64,000 nt of DNA from Alcanivorax sp. 1008 (GTDB lineage Bacteria; Pseudomonadota; Gammaproteobacteria; Pseudomonadales; Alcanivoracaceae), in assembly GCF_020667895.1 (NCBI RefSeq), contig NZ_JAFMPS010000004.1, positions 1 to 64,000 of the forward strand, written 5' to 3'. Position 1 is the first letter of the stretch. Every line of letters begins with the position of its first letter. Positions 51,961-61,711 of the stretch are shown here, in pieces. The position numbers were made by a program, and so were the translations under genes. The notes beneath the pieces were generated by a model. That model was not told the DNA's origin and made no database searches. It saw only the letters and a program-made list of their open reading frames with translations.

Positions 51961-54900
51961 TCACACCGAACTGGCGTCAATTACTACCAGCGCATCACCG
52001 GCCTGGATAATTCGCCCTTCTGCACAGTGAACGCCATGAACGATGCCATCTGCTGGTGCATAAACGGCAAACTCCATCTTCATTGCCTCAATAATGACCA
52101 ACGTATCACCGGCAGCCACTTTGTCGCCTGGCTCAACAAGGAGCTTCCAGATATTTCCGCTGATATCAGCGGAGACCAACTCACAACCTTCTGCAACCTC
52201 GGCAACACCGACAGATGCCTCCTGGCTGCTCTGCTCATGAGCACCTGTCTCGTTCCAAAGTGCGACTTCCTCATCAAAGGCGGCCTTCTGCTTTTCCTTA
52301 AAGACTTCCAGCTGAGGCGCAATGTCATCGAGAAATTTCTGATAGGCGCCAAGATCAAACTCCTCCTCGACGATATCGATCTGCAGAGCTCCCTCACGAA
52401 ATGCTTCCCGCATTCCGGTCAACTCTTCTTCAGAAACTGGATAGAAACGGACCTGATCAAAAAATCTCAGCAGCCACGGCTTGCCATCAACAAAGGTTTC
52501 GTTTTTCAGGAACTTGTTCCAGATGGGCAATGTGCGGCCTACAAGCTGATAGCCGCCGGGAGAGTCCATCCCGTAGATGCACATATATACTCCACCGATG
52601 CCAACTGTTCCTTCAGCGGTAAAGGTGCGCGCAGGATTGTATTTGGAAGTCAGTAACCGATGACGGGGATCCACTGGAACTGCACAGGGGGCTCCTAGAT
52701 ATACATCGCCTAAACCGAGCACCATATAGCTAGCGTCATAGATGATGTCGCTTACCTGTTGAACGCTATCAAGACCATTAATGCGACGAATAAACTCCAC
52801 ATTATTGGGCAGCCACGGTGCCTTATCTCGAACCGACTGACGATAACGAGATACTGCCTCCAACGTGGCACTGTCTTCAAAGGCCAGCGGCAGACGAATA
52901 ATCCGGGTTGCCACCTTCATGTCACCAACCGGAGGCAGCGCTTGCTCGATATTGAGCAAGGTTTCAATCAGGACTTTCTGGGAAATTACTCGGCTGTCGT
53001 AGTTCACCTGCAGTGAACGGACCCCTGGGGAAAGCTCGATAATCCCATTAACCGGATTTGCCTCAAGCGCTTGCATTAAGGCGTGAACCCGAAAGCGCAG
53101 GGTCAGATCGAGAATATTCTCTCCATATTCGATCAGCACATAGCGATCGCCGGCCTGACGATAGGCTACGGATGGGCATCCCGGCTTCGCTGGCAGCTCG
53201 GCAAGCACGGTTTCGGAGACCGTGTTTTCCTGAACTGCCGCCACATCACTTTGGGGCGCAGCGGCAATATCCTGCAAAGATTCGATTGCGCTGTCCTGGG
53301 CAATCTCCAAAGCAGCGGCCTCATCAAAGCCAATACGTCTAAACCGGATTCTGTCCCCCGGCTTGACCTGGCCAACTTTCCATAACTCTGCCTTACAGAT
53401 GGTTACCGGACAGACAAAGCCACCGAGACTTGGGCCATCTCTGGTCAGGATGACGGGCATATCGCCGGTGAAATTGATACTGCCAATAGCGTATTCACAA
53501 TCATGGATATTGGATGGGTGCAAACCCGCCTCACCACCATCACTGCGTGTCCAGGTTGGCTTCGGCCCGCTCAAGCGAATACCAAGTCGGTTTGAGTTGT
53601 AGTGCACTTCCCAGGAAGCAGCAAAGAACTCATCGATTGATTCAGCGGTAAAGAAATCCGGTGCGCCGTGCGGACCATAGAGCACAGCAATATCCCAATC
53701 AGATGAATACTCCGGCAGCAAAGCCTGTGGAGCGGGAGCCGGATCATAGGCGGGTTCAGGCGTCGGACAGCCCGGACGGAACTGACATATCTCAAGCAGA
53801 TCGCCATTACGCAAAGGCCGGCCGGCGTGGCCGCCAAACTGTCCCAGTGCGAAGGTAGCTTTGCTACCAAGATACTCTGGGACATCTATACCGTTTCGTA
53901 CCGCAAGATAGGTGCGACAACCTGAAGAAGCTTTGCCCACATTCAGGACTTGGCCCGCCAGCACAGTCACCGGCTGCCAGAATGGCACAGGCTCGCCATC
54001 CAGCAGGGCCTGACTTTGCGCTCCAGTCAGTGCAATTAATGCATCGCTATGGAAGCGTAACGACGGACCAATAATTGTGCATTCCAGGGCGGCGGCGGCC
54101 GCATCATTTCCTACGATCCGATTCGCCAGACGAAATGCATAATCATCCATCGGCCCGGACGGCGGAACACCGATGTGCCAGTAGCCGGTGCGGCCCGGAT
54201 AGTCCTGAATGGTCGTATAGGTTCCAGGGCTTAGCACCTCCATGGCCTGAGGCGCGTAGGCGAAGCTATCCAGATAGCGTGTCGATACATCACCACTGAT
54301 AAATTCCTTCGAAGCAATGATGCAACGCAGGTAATCCAGATTGCTGGCGATACCACAGATGCGCGTACTGTCTAATGCATCGCGCATTGCGGCGATAGCA
54401 GCGTCACGGTCAGCCCCATAAACAATAAGCTTGGCCAGCATAGGGTCGTAATAGGCACTTACCTCTGTACCGGTATCCACCCATCCATCAACACGAATAT
54501 TTTCCGGAAAACTCACCTCAGTCAGCGTGCCAGGTGATGGCTGGAAGTTACGAACCGGGTCCTCCGCATAAAGGCGCACCTCAATGGAGGCCCCCTTCGG
54601 AATGATAGACATTGCAGCGATATCCGGCGCCGTGCCTGCTGCGGTCAGAAGCATCCATTCCACCAGATCAACGCCGGTCACCGCTTCGGTGATACCGTGC
54701 TCAACCTGTAGTCTGGTATTTACTTCGAGGAAGTAGAATTCATCGCGTGCACCATCATAGATAAACTCGACTGTGCCGGCAGACTGGTAGTTAACAGAGG
54801 CACCCAGACTGACGGCGGCTTCCATCAACTGCTCACGGGTTGAAGCTGGCAGGCCGGGGGCGGGTGTCTCCTCAACAACTTTCTGGTTGCGGCGCTGAAT

Positions 54901-55587
54901 AGAACAATCGCGCTCCCCAAGCGCAATTACATTGCCACTCCCATCTCCAAATATTTGCACTTCAATGTGCCGAGCGTGATCAATAAAGCGCTCAATAAAA
55001 ACGCCACCATCACTAAAGAAGTTCTGCCCAAGACGTTGCACGGATTCAAATGCAGCGCGCAGGGCGGGCTCATCGTCGCAGCGGGACAAACCAATTCCAC
55101 CACCTCCAGCTGTGCTCTTCAGCATCACCGGGTAGCCAATTTCCGCTGCCGCCTGCACTGCCTCATTGATATCTTTCAACAGTCCGGTACCCGGTGTCAG
55201 GGGCACCCCCGCCTGTTCGGCCAGAGCTCGTGCCTCATGCTTGAGGCCAAACTGACGTAACTGGGTTGCTGTCGGGCCCACAAATACGATTCCCGCTTGG
55301 GCGCAGGCCTCGGCAAATTCTGCATTCTCTGACAGGAAGCCATAGCCCGGAATAATGGCCTGAGAGCCGGTTTTCCTTGCCGCATCTATAATCGCCTCGT
55401 CCTGCAGATAGCTTTCGGCAGCGGCAGAGCCTCCGATATGAACGGACTCATCCGCCTCACGAACGTGCATGCTGTTGCGATCGGCGTCTGAGTACACCGC
55501 CACACTGGCAATGCCGAGACGTCGCAGAGTACGAATGATACGGACGGCGATTTCGCCGCGATTGGCGATCAGGACTTTAGTTAGCAC
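51961..55587 (-). CDS. uca: Urea carboxylase (biotin-dependent)
   Basis: A 1208-aa multidomain enzyme, the normal length of a bacterial urea carboxylase. It carboxylates urea to allophanate using ATP and biotin. Domain order: biotin carboxylase (1-445; KVLIANRGEIAVRIIRT, ATP-grasp KSTAGGGGIG), a carboxyltransferase made of KipA/AHS2-like (about 460-760) and KipI/AHS1-like (about 820-1020) halves, a linker domain, and a C-terminal biotinyl domain with EAMKME. Guanidine carboxylase shares this architecture; the flanking urt genes favour urea. The GTG at 55587 is chosen because the upstream GTG at 55623 lies ahead of the sigma-54 transcription start. No allophanate hydrolase is in the window. 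Confidence 0.92.
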   Translation of the reverse strand: MLTKVLIANRGEIAVRIIRTLRRLGIASVAVYSDADRNSMHVREADESVHIGGSAAAESYLQDEAIIDAARKTGSQAIIPGYGFLSENAEFAEACAQAGIVFVGPTATQLRQFGLKHEARALAEQAGVPLTPGTGLLKDINEAVQAAAEIGYPVMLKSTAGGGGIGLSRCDDEPALRAAFESVQRLGQNFFSDGGVFIERFIDHARHIEVQIFGDGSGNVIALGERDCSIQRRNQKVVEETPAPGLPASTREQLMEAAVSLGASVNYQSAGTVEFIYDGARDEFYFLEVNTRLQVEHGITEAVTGVDLVEWMLLTAAGTAPDIAAMSIIPKGASIEVRLYAEDPVRNFQPSPGTLTEVSFPENIRVDGWVDTGTEVSAYYDPMLAKLIVYGADRDAAIAAMRDALDSTRICGIASNLDYLRCIIASKEFISGDVSTRYLDSFAYAPQAMEVLSPGTYTTIQDYPGRTGYWHIGVPPSGPMDDYAFRLANRIVGNDAAAAALECTIIGPSLRFHSDALIALTGAQSQALLDGEPVPFWQPVTVLAGQVLNVGKASSGCRTYLAVRNGIDVPEYLGSKATFALGQFGGHAGRPLRNGDLLEICQFRPGCPTPEPAYDPAPAPQALLPEYSSDWDIAVLYGPHGAPDFFTAESIDEFFAASWEVHYNSNRLGIRLSGPKPTWTRSDGGEAGLHPSNIHDCEYAIGSINFTGDMPVILTRDGPSLGGFVCPVTICKAELWKVGQVKPGDRIRFRRIGFDEAAALEIAQDSAIESLQDIAAAPQSDVAAVQENTVSETVLAELPAKPGCPSVAYRQAGDRYVLIEYGENILDLTLRFRVHALMQALEANPVNGIIELSPGVRSLQVNYDSRVISQKVLIETLLNIEQALPPVGDMKVATRIIRLPLAFEDSATLEAVSRYRQSVRDKAPWLPNNVEFIRRINGLDSVQQVSDIIYDASYMVLGLGDVYLGAPCAVPVDPRHRLLTSKYNPARTFTAEGTVGIGGVYMCIYGMDSPGGYQLVGRTLPIWNKFLKNETFVDGKPWLLRFFDQVRFYPVSEEELTGMREAFREGALQIDIVEEEFDLGAYQKFLDDIAPQLEVFKEKQKAAFDEEVALWNETGAHEQSSQEASVGVAEVAEGCELVSADISGNIWKLLVEPGDKVAAGDTLVIIEAMKMEFAVYAPADGIVHGVHCAEGRIIQAGDALVVIDASSV

Positions 55588-55602
55588 GATGCTGCACACC
55601 TT

Positions 55603-55614
55603 CTTGTACACAAG
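55603..55614. promoter_or_regulatory. Candidate GntR/FadR-type operator in the carboxylase leader
   Basis: CTTGTACACAAG is a 5-bp-arm palindrome (CTTGT/ACAAG), close to the TTGT-N2-ACAA sites used by FadR/VanR-type GntR proteins. It lies at about +5 to +16 of the predicted sigma-54 transcript, ahead of the start codon. Confidence 0.5.
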
Positions 55615-55630
55615 ACTGAGCACAATGAAC

Positions 55631-55646
55631 GCAAGCGACGTGCCAA
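55631..55646 (-). promoter_or_regulatory. Sigma-54 promoter of the urea carboxylase gene
   Basis: On the minus strand TTGGCACG (55646-55639), four bases, then TTGC (55634-55631) matches the full -24/-12 consensus with exact 10-nt GG-GC spacing. Predicted start about 55619, 32 nt before the chosen GTG. Confidence 0.8.
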
Positions 55647-55807
55647 CCTGACACTAGCAATGGGCCGGGCACCCAAAAGGCATGTTTATCAAGGAGTTTT
55701 CTTAATTTGAGTCAGGCAGGATTGGCCAGCTTCCGCTCACAGCCCGGGAGGCCGCTCGCACCATCAGGAAGCAAAACACAGCAATGATGCTTCGTCACAA
55801 CGCAAGC

Positions 55808-56749
55808 TCAGTAACTTAGATAGACCAGCAAAGCATCATGATCCGATACCACTTCAGCAGTTCCCCGGCTGCCATTCAGTAGCCCATAGCGGCCGGCATT
55901 GCCGCGACTGACTTCTGCACGCACCAAGCGACTACGTAGTTTGGGCGACAGCAAAATATGATCGATAGCCTGGGGCTGACAGCGGTAGATATAGGAAAAT
56001 CTCTGCTCCTGCGTAACTGCCTGCCAAACCGACCAGAGTGGTGGCTGATCCAGAATACCCAGCGGCACCGCATAGTCATCACTGCCGGGCGCACTATTGA
56101 GATCCCCGATCAGCATCAACGGCCTTCCCTCAGCCACCCGTGCCTGTGCCCAGCCTCGCACCATACGCGCCTGAGCTTCACGCTTCTGCCTGACCCGTGG
56201 TCCCCGATGGACATCATCAAGACCGTGGCCGCTACGCAGGTGCAAGGCCAGCAGAGCAAAGGGGAAAGGCTTACTGAACTCCACCTGCAACGGCGGCCGA
56301 CTGAACAACCAGGAGCTGCCGTCCCTTTGCGTGGAAAAAAATGGCTTCACCTGTGCCACTTCCATCGGCGATCGATACATCACTGCAACATCGATGCCGG
56401 AGACATCATTGCCTTCCACAAGCAGTGACTGATAGGCAGGACCACCATCATCCACAATTCGCTGCGCCAATGCTTCCAGCAGTGACAGGGAGTCAACTTC
56501 CTGCAATGCGATGACGTGGGGATAGCGCAGCACACTCTGGATGTGTCTCGACCAGGCCTTGATGCGCTGCTGGCTCTGTACTGGGGACATTTCTTTGCTG
56601 GAAAAGCGCCACATATTCTGAGTGGCAATACTGATTTCCCTTTCGGCCGCTGCGCTGACGGCCACGATGTGCTCTGGAACGGGACACTGCGCAGGAAGCG
56701 CGGGTGCCAGCATGGCCATAGCCAGTACCAGCACCCTTGTCCAGATCAT
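55808..56749 (-). CDS. Exported endonuclease/exonuclease/phosphatase-fold protein
   Basis: A 313-aa protein with signal peptide (cleavage near ...ALPA-QC). EEP-superfamily landmarks: ATQNMWRF, VIALQEVDS, LLALHLRSGHG, LIGDLNSAPG (Asn/Asp catalytic) and VVSDHDALLVYL near the C-terminus (catalytic Asp-His). Metal-dependent phosphodiesterase activity on DNA, lipid or phosphate is likely; the substrate is unknown. It starts 8 bp after the PCu(A)C gene, so probably in one operon with the two copper chaperones. Confidence 0.85.
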   Translation of the reverse strand: MIWTRVLVLAMAMLAPALPAQCPVPEHIVAVSAAAEREISIATQNMWRFSSKEMSPVQSQQRIKAWSRHIQSVLRYPHVIALQEVDSLSLLEALAQRIVDDGGPAYQSLLVEGNDVSGIDVAVMYRSPMEVAQVKPFFSTQRDGSSWLFSRPPLQVEFSKPFPFALLALHLRSGHGLDDVHRGPRVRQKREAQARMVRGWAQARVAEGRPLMLIGDLNSAPGSDDYAVPLGILDQPPLWSVWQAVTQEQRFSYIYRCQPQAIDHILLSPKLRSRLVRAEVSRGNAGRYGLLNGSRGTAEVVSDHDALLVYLSY

Positions 56750-56757
56750 GCAAATAC

Positions 56758-57219
56758 TCAGGGGTGACGGACCGTTGCCTCAGCGCAAACCTCAGTCGCT
56801 GACTCTCCCGCTGGCTGTCCCTCTACGGCTGCTTCCGTGTCTATGCATAGCAGCACCTTGTCGCCCGGTGCCGGCACCGGATCAAGGCGAAACATCATCA
56901 TATGCAAGCCACCACTCTGAAGCACAACCTGACCGCCTGCCGGAACTACCACCTGATCCTGACGCACCATCTGTTTGCGGCCGCCGGCTTCAACCCAGTC
57001 ATGGATTTCTGCCTCCCTGGCCGAGTCAGATCGCACAGCAGCAATAGTCTGCTCCTCCGCGCCAGTATTCCGCACCGTAAAATAGGCCGCAGTGGTACGC
57101 GAATTAGGTGGCACCGCGCGCACCCAGGCATCCTCAATAACCAGCTCGGCATAGGCCTGAGGGGCAATAATCAGAGCAACGGCAACCAGTGTCCTTTTAA
57201 AGCAAGCTACGAACGTCAT
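56758..57219 (-). CDS. PCu(A)C-family periplasmic copper chaperone
   Basis: A 153-aa protein with signal peptide (cleavage near ...QAYA-EL). The cupredoxin-like PCu(A)C fold is marked by IEDAWVRAVPPNSRTTAAYFTVRN, the first ligand region EIHDWVEAGGRKQMVR and the second GGLHMMMF. It delivers copper to CuA of cytochrome oxidase. The residue after the first ligand His is Asp where H-M or H-E is common, a minor variant. It overlaps the upstream SCO gene by 23 bp. Confidence 0.88.
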   Translation of the reverse strand: MTFVACFKRTLVAVALIIAPQAYAELVIEDAWVRAVPPNSRTTAAYFTVRNTGAEEQTIAAVRSDSAREAEIHDWVEAGGRKQMVRQDQVVVPAGGQVVLQSGGLHMMMFRLDPVPAPGDKVLLCIDTEAAVEGQPAGESATEVCAEATVRHP

Positions 57220-57787
57220 TGATCAACTCCTCACCATCGAAATCAGATTTAAACAACTTGCGAACCCGCCCCTGCTGGTCGAGCAGGTAGACAAAATCGC
57301 TATGTGAAAACAGGTAGTCCTGCTCCCGCCCGGGCTGCGTATCTTCCTGCAGATAGACTACCCCATAACCACGGGCCATGCTGGCCACTTGCTCAGCAGA
57401 CCCGGTCAGGCCAATCACCCCCGGATCAAAAAAAGCCAGATACTCCTTGAGATAGGCCGGGGTATCGCGCTGAGGATCAAAGCTGACAAACACGACCTGC
57501 ACCTGCTCTCTCTGCCGCTCAGTCAATTCCTTCCAGACACCTACGGTTCGTGCCAAAGTCGCCGGGCAGATATCGGGGCACTGGGTGAAGCCGAAAAACA
57601 TCAGGCTCAGCTTACCCTGCAGGTCCGCAGGGCCGAATGGCTTGCCGTCCTGGTCCACCATGCTGAAATCGCCTCCCAGACGAGTATTCACGGGAAGTTC
57701 AGTACGCGGCTCTGAGCAGGCTGGCAACAACAATGACAAGGCGAACAGGGTGAAAATAGCGGTAATCCGCCCAACGGCAACATTCAT
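57197..57787 (-). CDS. SCO1/SenC-type copper chaperone lipoprotein
   Basis: A 196-aa thioredoxin-fold protein. A lipobox LPAC (Cys about residue 24) follows a short signal. Copper ligands are in [11 protein letters not shown] and the distal His in [13 protein letters not shown] inserts or reduces copper at CuA of subunit II. I start at ATG 57787, with GGAGA upstream. It leads an operon with PCu(A)C and the EEP-fold gene, 34 kb from the oxidase genes. Confidence 0.92.
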   Translation of the reverse strand: MNVAVGRITAIFTLFALSLLLPACSEPRTELPVNTRLGGDFSMVDQDGKPFGPADLQGKLSLMFFGFTQCPDICPATLARTVGVWKELTERQREQVQVVFVSFDPQRDTPAYLKEYLAFFDPGVIGLTGSAEQVASMARGYGVVYLQEDTQPGREQDYLFSHSDFVYLLDQQGRVRKLFKSDFDGEELINDVRSLL

Positions 57788-57822
57788 CGGTCTCTCCGGT
57801 TCGCGAAACAGGGGGCACAGGG

Positions 57823-57828
57823 TATAAT
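57823..57828 (+). promoter_or_regulatory. -10 element for miaB
   Basis: A perfect TATAAT 70-80 bp upstream of miaB; the -35 region (TTCGCG at 57800, 17 nt away) is poor. Confidence 0.45.
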
Positions 57829-57900
57829 CCCGCCCCCTTTTGTCCAAGCTTTGGCGGGTCGGTTCCCCTTATGGCGAACAAATTGGCTATGGAGAATACA

Positions 57901-59268
57901 GTGGTACAAAAACTCTACATCCAGACCCATGGTTGCCAGATGAATGAGTACGACTCGTCGCGCATGGCGGACTTGCTCGATTCCAGCCATGGCCTGGAAC
58001 TGACTGACCGGCCGGAAGATGCGGATGTACTGCTGCTGAACACCTGTTCGATCCGTGAAAAGGCTCAGGAAAAAGTGTTCAGCGAACTGGGTCGCTGGAA
58101 GCAGCTGAAGGCCAACAAGCCGGAGCTGATCATCGGTGTCGGTGGCTGCGTTGCCTCTCAGGAAGGCGAGGCAATCCGTGAGCGGGCTCCTTATGTGGAC
58201 GTGGTATTCGGCCCACAGACCCTGCACCGGCTGCCCAATCTGATTAACGAAGCGCGCTCTGACAAGGGCTTTGCCATCGACGTCAGCTTCCCGGAAATCG
58301 AGAAATTCGACTCCCTGCCAGAGCCCTCCGTGGACGGTCCCACCGCCTTTGTCTCGATCATGGAAGGCTGCTCCAAGTACTGTACTTTCTGTGTCGTGCC
58401 CTATACCCGCGGCGAGGAGGTTAGCCGGCCGCTGGCGGATGTGCTTGCAGAAGTCCGCCACCTGGCCGATCTGGGTGTGCGCGAAGTTAATTTGCTTGGT
58501 CAGAACGTCAACGCCTACCGCGGTGATGATGGAGAAGGTGGCATCTGTGATCTGGCGGAGCTGATCGTATTGATCAGCAAGATCGACGGTATCGGCCGCA
58601 TCCGCTACACCACCAGTCACCCGGTGGAGTTTTCCGACAGCCTTATTGCGGTGTACGAGGAAGTTCCTGAGCTTGTCAGCCACCTGCACCTGCCAGTGCA
58701 ATCCGGCTCTGACCGGATTCTGGCCATGATGAAGCGCAACCATACCGCGCTGGAGTATAAGTCCAAGCTGCGCCGGCTAAGGAAAATCCGCCCTGATATT
58801 TCATTCAGTTCGGACTTCATAATCGGCTTTCCCGGTGAAACCGATACAGACTTTGAAGCGACCATGAACCTGATTGCCGATATCGGCTTTGATACTTCGT
58901 TTAGTTTTATCTACAGCGCTCGCCCTGGCACCCCGGCCGCAGACCTGCCGGACGATGTGCCGATGGAGGAGAAAAAGCAGCGCCTTGCCCTGCTCCAGCA
59001 ACGCATTTTGCAGAATGCCCAGGAAATCAGCCGACGCATGGTGGGTAGCCGCCAGCGGGTACTGGTGGAAGGCGTGTCAAAAAAGGATCCAGGGGAGCTG
59101 CGCGGCCGCACCGAGAACAATCGGGTGGTCAACTTCCGCGCCCCGGATGACTGGATCGGCCATTTTGTCGAACTGACCATCAGCGATGCCATGCCCAACT
59201 CCCTGCGCGGCACCGATGTGGTGCTGGCAGACCAGCGTCAGCCGCTGGCCCACTCAGCGCTTGTCTGA
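57901..59268 (+). CDS. miaB: tRNA-2-methylthio-N6-isopentenyladenosine methylthiotransferase MiaB
   Basis: A 455-aa radical-SAM enzyme that thiomethylates A37 of tRNAs. Three N-terminal Cys ligands lie in [20 protein letters not shown] and GGCVASQEG; the radical-SAM cluster is CSKYCTFC; a TRAM domain closes the protein. The GTG at 57901 is 6 nt behind GGAG; in-frame ATGs at 57871 and 57889 are also possible and would add a few residues. First gene of the miaB-ybeZ-ybeY-corC block. Confidence 0.96.
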   Translation: MVQKLYIQTHGCQMNEYDSSRMADLLDSSHGLELTDRPEDADVLLLNTCSIREKAQEKVFSELGRWKQLKANKPELIIGVGGCVASQEGEAIRERAPYVDVVFGPQTLHRLPNLINEARSDKGFAIDVSFPEIEKFDSLPEPSVDGPTAFVSIMEGCSKYCTFCVVPYTRGEEVSRPLADVLAEVRHLADLGVREVNLLGQNVNAYRGDDGEGGICDLAELIVLISKIDGIGRIRYTTSHPVEFSDSLIAVYEEVPELVSHLHLPVQSGSDRILAMMKRNHTALEYKSKLRRLRKIRPDISFSSDFIIGFPGETDTDFEATMNLIADIGFDTSFSFIYSARPGTPAADLPDDVPMEEKKQRLALLQQRILQNAQEISRRMVGSRQRVLVEGVSKKDPGELRGRTENNRVVNFRAPDDWIGHFVELTISDAMPNSLRGTDVVLADQRQPLAHSALV

Positions 59269-59282
59269 CACCGCCCGGCGGT

Positions 59283-60335
59283 ATGGTTTTGCCAGCTGCC
59301 GGTATAGCGTTATCCTCAAACATTGATCGCCGCCCAGGGGGCCCAAGACACCGCTTGAAGACTCAATCCGCAATCCGCACCGTAAGCCTTGAACCCTATG
59401 ACTCGCGCCGTCTGTCCAGCCTCTGTGGCCGCCTTGACGAGCACATCAAACATATCTCCGGACGGCTTGGCATCGATATCAGCAACCGCGGCAACGAGTT
59501 TCATTTGCAGGGGGAAGAGCCCGCTCTGCGTGTCGGCCAGCAGGTGCTCAGGCGCCTTTATGAGCAGACCACCGGCGGCAAGGACCTGACCCCGGAGACT
59601 GTGCACCTTTATCTGCAGGAATCAGGCGCCGAGGACAATACCGCCGACCTGCCCGCAGACGATCTGGTTATCCGCACCCAGCGTGCCAAGATCAAGCTGC
59701 GTGGCGAGCATCAGCGCGAATATGTGCGTAAGATCCGCCGCCACGACATCAATTTTGGTGTCGGCCCGGCCGGTACTGGCAAGACCTGGCTGGCCGTGGC
59801 CTGCGCTGTGGAAGCTCTGGAAAGAAATGAAATCCAGCGCATCATGCTGGTGCGCCCTGCCGTGGAAGCGGGCGAAAAACTGGGCTTTCTGCCCGGCGAC
59901 CTGGCCGAGAAAATCGACCCATACCTGCGCCCTCTGTACGATGCCCTTTACGAGATGGTTGGCTTCGACAAGGTAGCCAAACTGATGGAGCGCAATGTCA
60001 TTGAAGTGGCGCCGCTGGCCTATATGCGCGGCCGCACCCTGAACGGCAGCTTTGTCATCCTGGATGAGAGCCAAAACACCACCCCGGAACAGATGAAGAT
60101 GTTTCTGACACGGATTGGCTTTGGCTCACGGGCAGTGATTACCGGCGACATGACTCAGGTGGATTTGCCCAAACACATCAAATCAGGCCTGAATCATGCA
60201 TTGACAGTGCTGGAAGGGGAAAAGGACATCGGCGTCACCCGATTTGACAGCCGCGATGTGGTTCGCCACCCACTGGTACAGCGTATTGTTGAGGCCTATG
60301 AGCGCCACGAAAATGACACCGATTCCAGCCGTTGA
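59283..60335 (+). CDS. ybeZ: PhoH-like ATPase YbeZ
   Basis: A protein of up to 350 aa; residues before about 25 are doubtful because only ATG 59283 or TTG 59355 can start it and neither has a strong ribosome-binding site. PhoH signatures: Walker [39 protein letters not shown], Walker [17 protein letters not shown], and [10 protein letters not shown]. It acts with YbeY in RNA and ribosome quality control. It overlaps ybeY by 23 bp. Confidence 0.93.
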   Translation: MVLPAAGIALSSNIDRRPGGPRHRLKTQSAIRTVSLEPYDSRRLSSLCGRLDEHIKHISGRLGIDISNRGNEFHLQGEEPALRVGQQVLRRLYEQTTGGKDLTPETVHLYLQESGAEDNTADLPADDLVIRTQRAKIKLRGEHQREYVRKIRRHDINFGVGPAGTGKTWLAVACAVEALERNEIQRIMLVRPAVEAGEKLGFLPGDLAEKIDPYLRPLYDALYEMVGFDKVAKLMERNVIEVAPLAYMRGRTLNGSFVILDESQNTTPEQMKMFLTRIGFGSRAVITGDMTQVDLPKHIKSGLNHALTVLEGEKDIGVTRFDSRDVVRHPLVQRIVEAYERHENDTDSSR

Positions 60336-60798
60336 CCTGCAAACGGACCTGCCGACTGCAGGCCTGCCAGCGGCGGGCATGGTGCAGCTCTGGGCCCAGA
60401 CCGCAGCCAGACTGGCTGGCGGCGCCGTTGGCGAAATCGCCATCCGCATTATCGATGAGAGCGAAAGCCAATCACTCAATCACGACTACCGCGGCAAGGA
60501 CTACCCCACCAATGTGCTGTCGTTTCCTTTCGAGCCCCCCGAAGGGATGCCGGAAGAGATGCGAGCAGAGCTGGGTGAAGGCATTATTGGGGATATCGCC
60601 ATCTGCGCTCCGGTAGTGGCACGCGAGGCACAAGAGCAGGGCAAAGCCAGCGAAGCCCACTGGGCTCATATGGTCGTCCACGGCGTACTACACCTGCTGG
60701 GCCACGATCACGTTGATGACGCTGGTGCCGATATCATGGAAGCTCTGGAAGTCCGCGTGCTCAGCGAACTGGGCTACGCCAATCCCTATTTCACCTGA
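60313..60798 (+). CDS. ybeY: Endoribonuclease YbeY
   Basis: A 161-aa metal-dependent rRNA maturation nuclease. The zinc motif [11 protein letters not shown] is intact, and [19 protein letters not shown], and IIGDIAI, are typical. ATG at 60313 (MTPIPAV) is favoured; an ATG 5 codons earlier is possible. It overlaps ybeZ, so translation is coupled. Confidence 0.94.
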   Translation: MTPIPAVDLQTDLPTAGLPAAGMVQLWAQTAARLAGGAVGEIAIRIIDESESQSLNHDYRGKDYPTNVLSFPFEPPEGMPEEMRAELGEGIIGDIAICAPVVAREAQEQGKASEAHWAHMVVHGVLHLLGHDHVDDAGADIMEALEVRVLSELGYANPYFT

Positions 60799-60823
60799 AA
60801 TTATCTGAATCACAGGAGTTGTT

Positions 60824-61711
60824 ATGCCAGACGAGGTTCCCGACAGTAGTACCGGCCGAAGTTGGCTGGACCGGATCTCCGAGTTCTTTGGCAGCTCGCC
60901 AACCAGCCGATTAGATCTGGTCGAGCTAATGCGCTCTGCTCGCGACCGCGAAGTGGTTGATAGCGACACCCTCGGCATTGTTGAGGGCGCTTTGGAGATG
61001 GCGGACATGAAGGTGCGTGATGTAATGATTCCGCGCACTCAGATGGTGGTGATCCGGGCTAGCAGCGAACCACGAGAATTCCTGCCTTCAATTATCGACT
61101 GCGCCCACTCACGCTTCCCGGTAATCGGCGATGACCCTGACGAAGTACTCGGCATTTTGCTAGCCAAGGACCTGCTTCCTCTTGCTCTGGACCCGGCGAA
61201 AATGGAGCGTTTCAACATTAAGGATCATCTGCGCCAGGCTTTGATCATCCCGGAATCGAAAAGACTCGACTCCCTGTTGCGAGACTTCCGCATCAGTCGC
61301 AATCACATGGCCATTGTGGTTAACGAGTACGGCGGCGTAGCGGGCCTGGTAACCATCGAGGATGTGCTGGAACAGATCGTCGGAGAGATTGAGGACGAGC
61401 ACGATATAGACGAAGATGATTACCTGATCAAGGAGCTCGGTGATGGTGAGTTCACCATCAAGGCTTTGATGCCGATTGAAGATTTTAACGAGCACTTCCA
61501 CAGCAAACTCAGCGAGGAAGAGTTCGATACCATCGGTGGACTGGTACTGCAGCGATTCGGCCGGCTGCCTGCGCGGGACGAATCGGTAGAGTTCGGTGGA
61601 TTCTGTTTCACCGTGCTAAGCGCCGACAGCAGAACAATAAGACTATTGCACGTGACGCCAGTGGGGAGCACCAATGATACCGAAGCCCGCAACGGAGACG
61701 ACCGGCCTTAA
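60824..61711 (+). CDS. corC: CorC/HlyC-family CBS-domain protein
   Basis: A 295-aa cytoplasmic protein: two CBS domains (about 68-190; VRDVMIPRTQMVVI and NHMAIVVNEYGGVAGLVTIEDVLEQIVGEIEDEHD) and a C-terminal transporter-associated domain. CorC links to Mg/Co efflux. CAGGAG precedes the ATG. In most gammaproteobacteria lnt follows; here a rhomboid-like gene overlaps its end by 38 bp. Confidence 0.94.
   Translation: MPDEVPDSSTGRSWLDRISEFFGSSPTSRLDLVELMRSARDREVVDSDTLGIVEGALEMADMKVRDVMIPRTQMVVIRASSEPREFLPSIIDCAHSRFPVIGDDPDEVLGILLAKDLLPLALDPAKMERFNIKDHLRQALIIPESKRLDSLLRDFRISRNHMAIVVNEYGGVAGLVTIEDVLEQIVGEIEDEHDIDEDDYLIKELGDGEFTIKALMPIEDFNEHFHSKLSEEEFDTIGGLVLQRFGRLPARDESVEFGGFCFTVLSADSRTIRLLHVTPVGSTNDTEARNGDDRP

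Noticed and set aside
55669-55683. NtrC site GCACC-N5-GGCAT upstream of the carboxylase promoter
   Set aside because: The second half-site has two mismatches and the distance to the promoter is short for an enhancer; too weak to list as a feature.
55624-55807. Guanidine-I riboswitch ahead of the carboxylase
   Set aside because: No conserved ykkC-type sequence or paired architecture is visible, and a sigma-54 promoter occupies the gap instead, leaving too short a leader.
57784-58743. 319-codon frame antisense to miaB
   Set aside because: Overlaps a securely identified gene; composition is that of a reverse-complement shadow.
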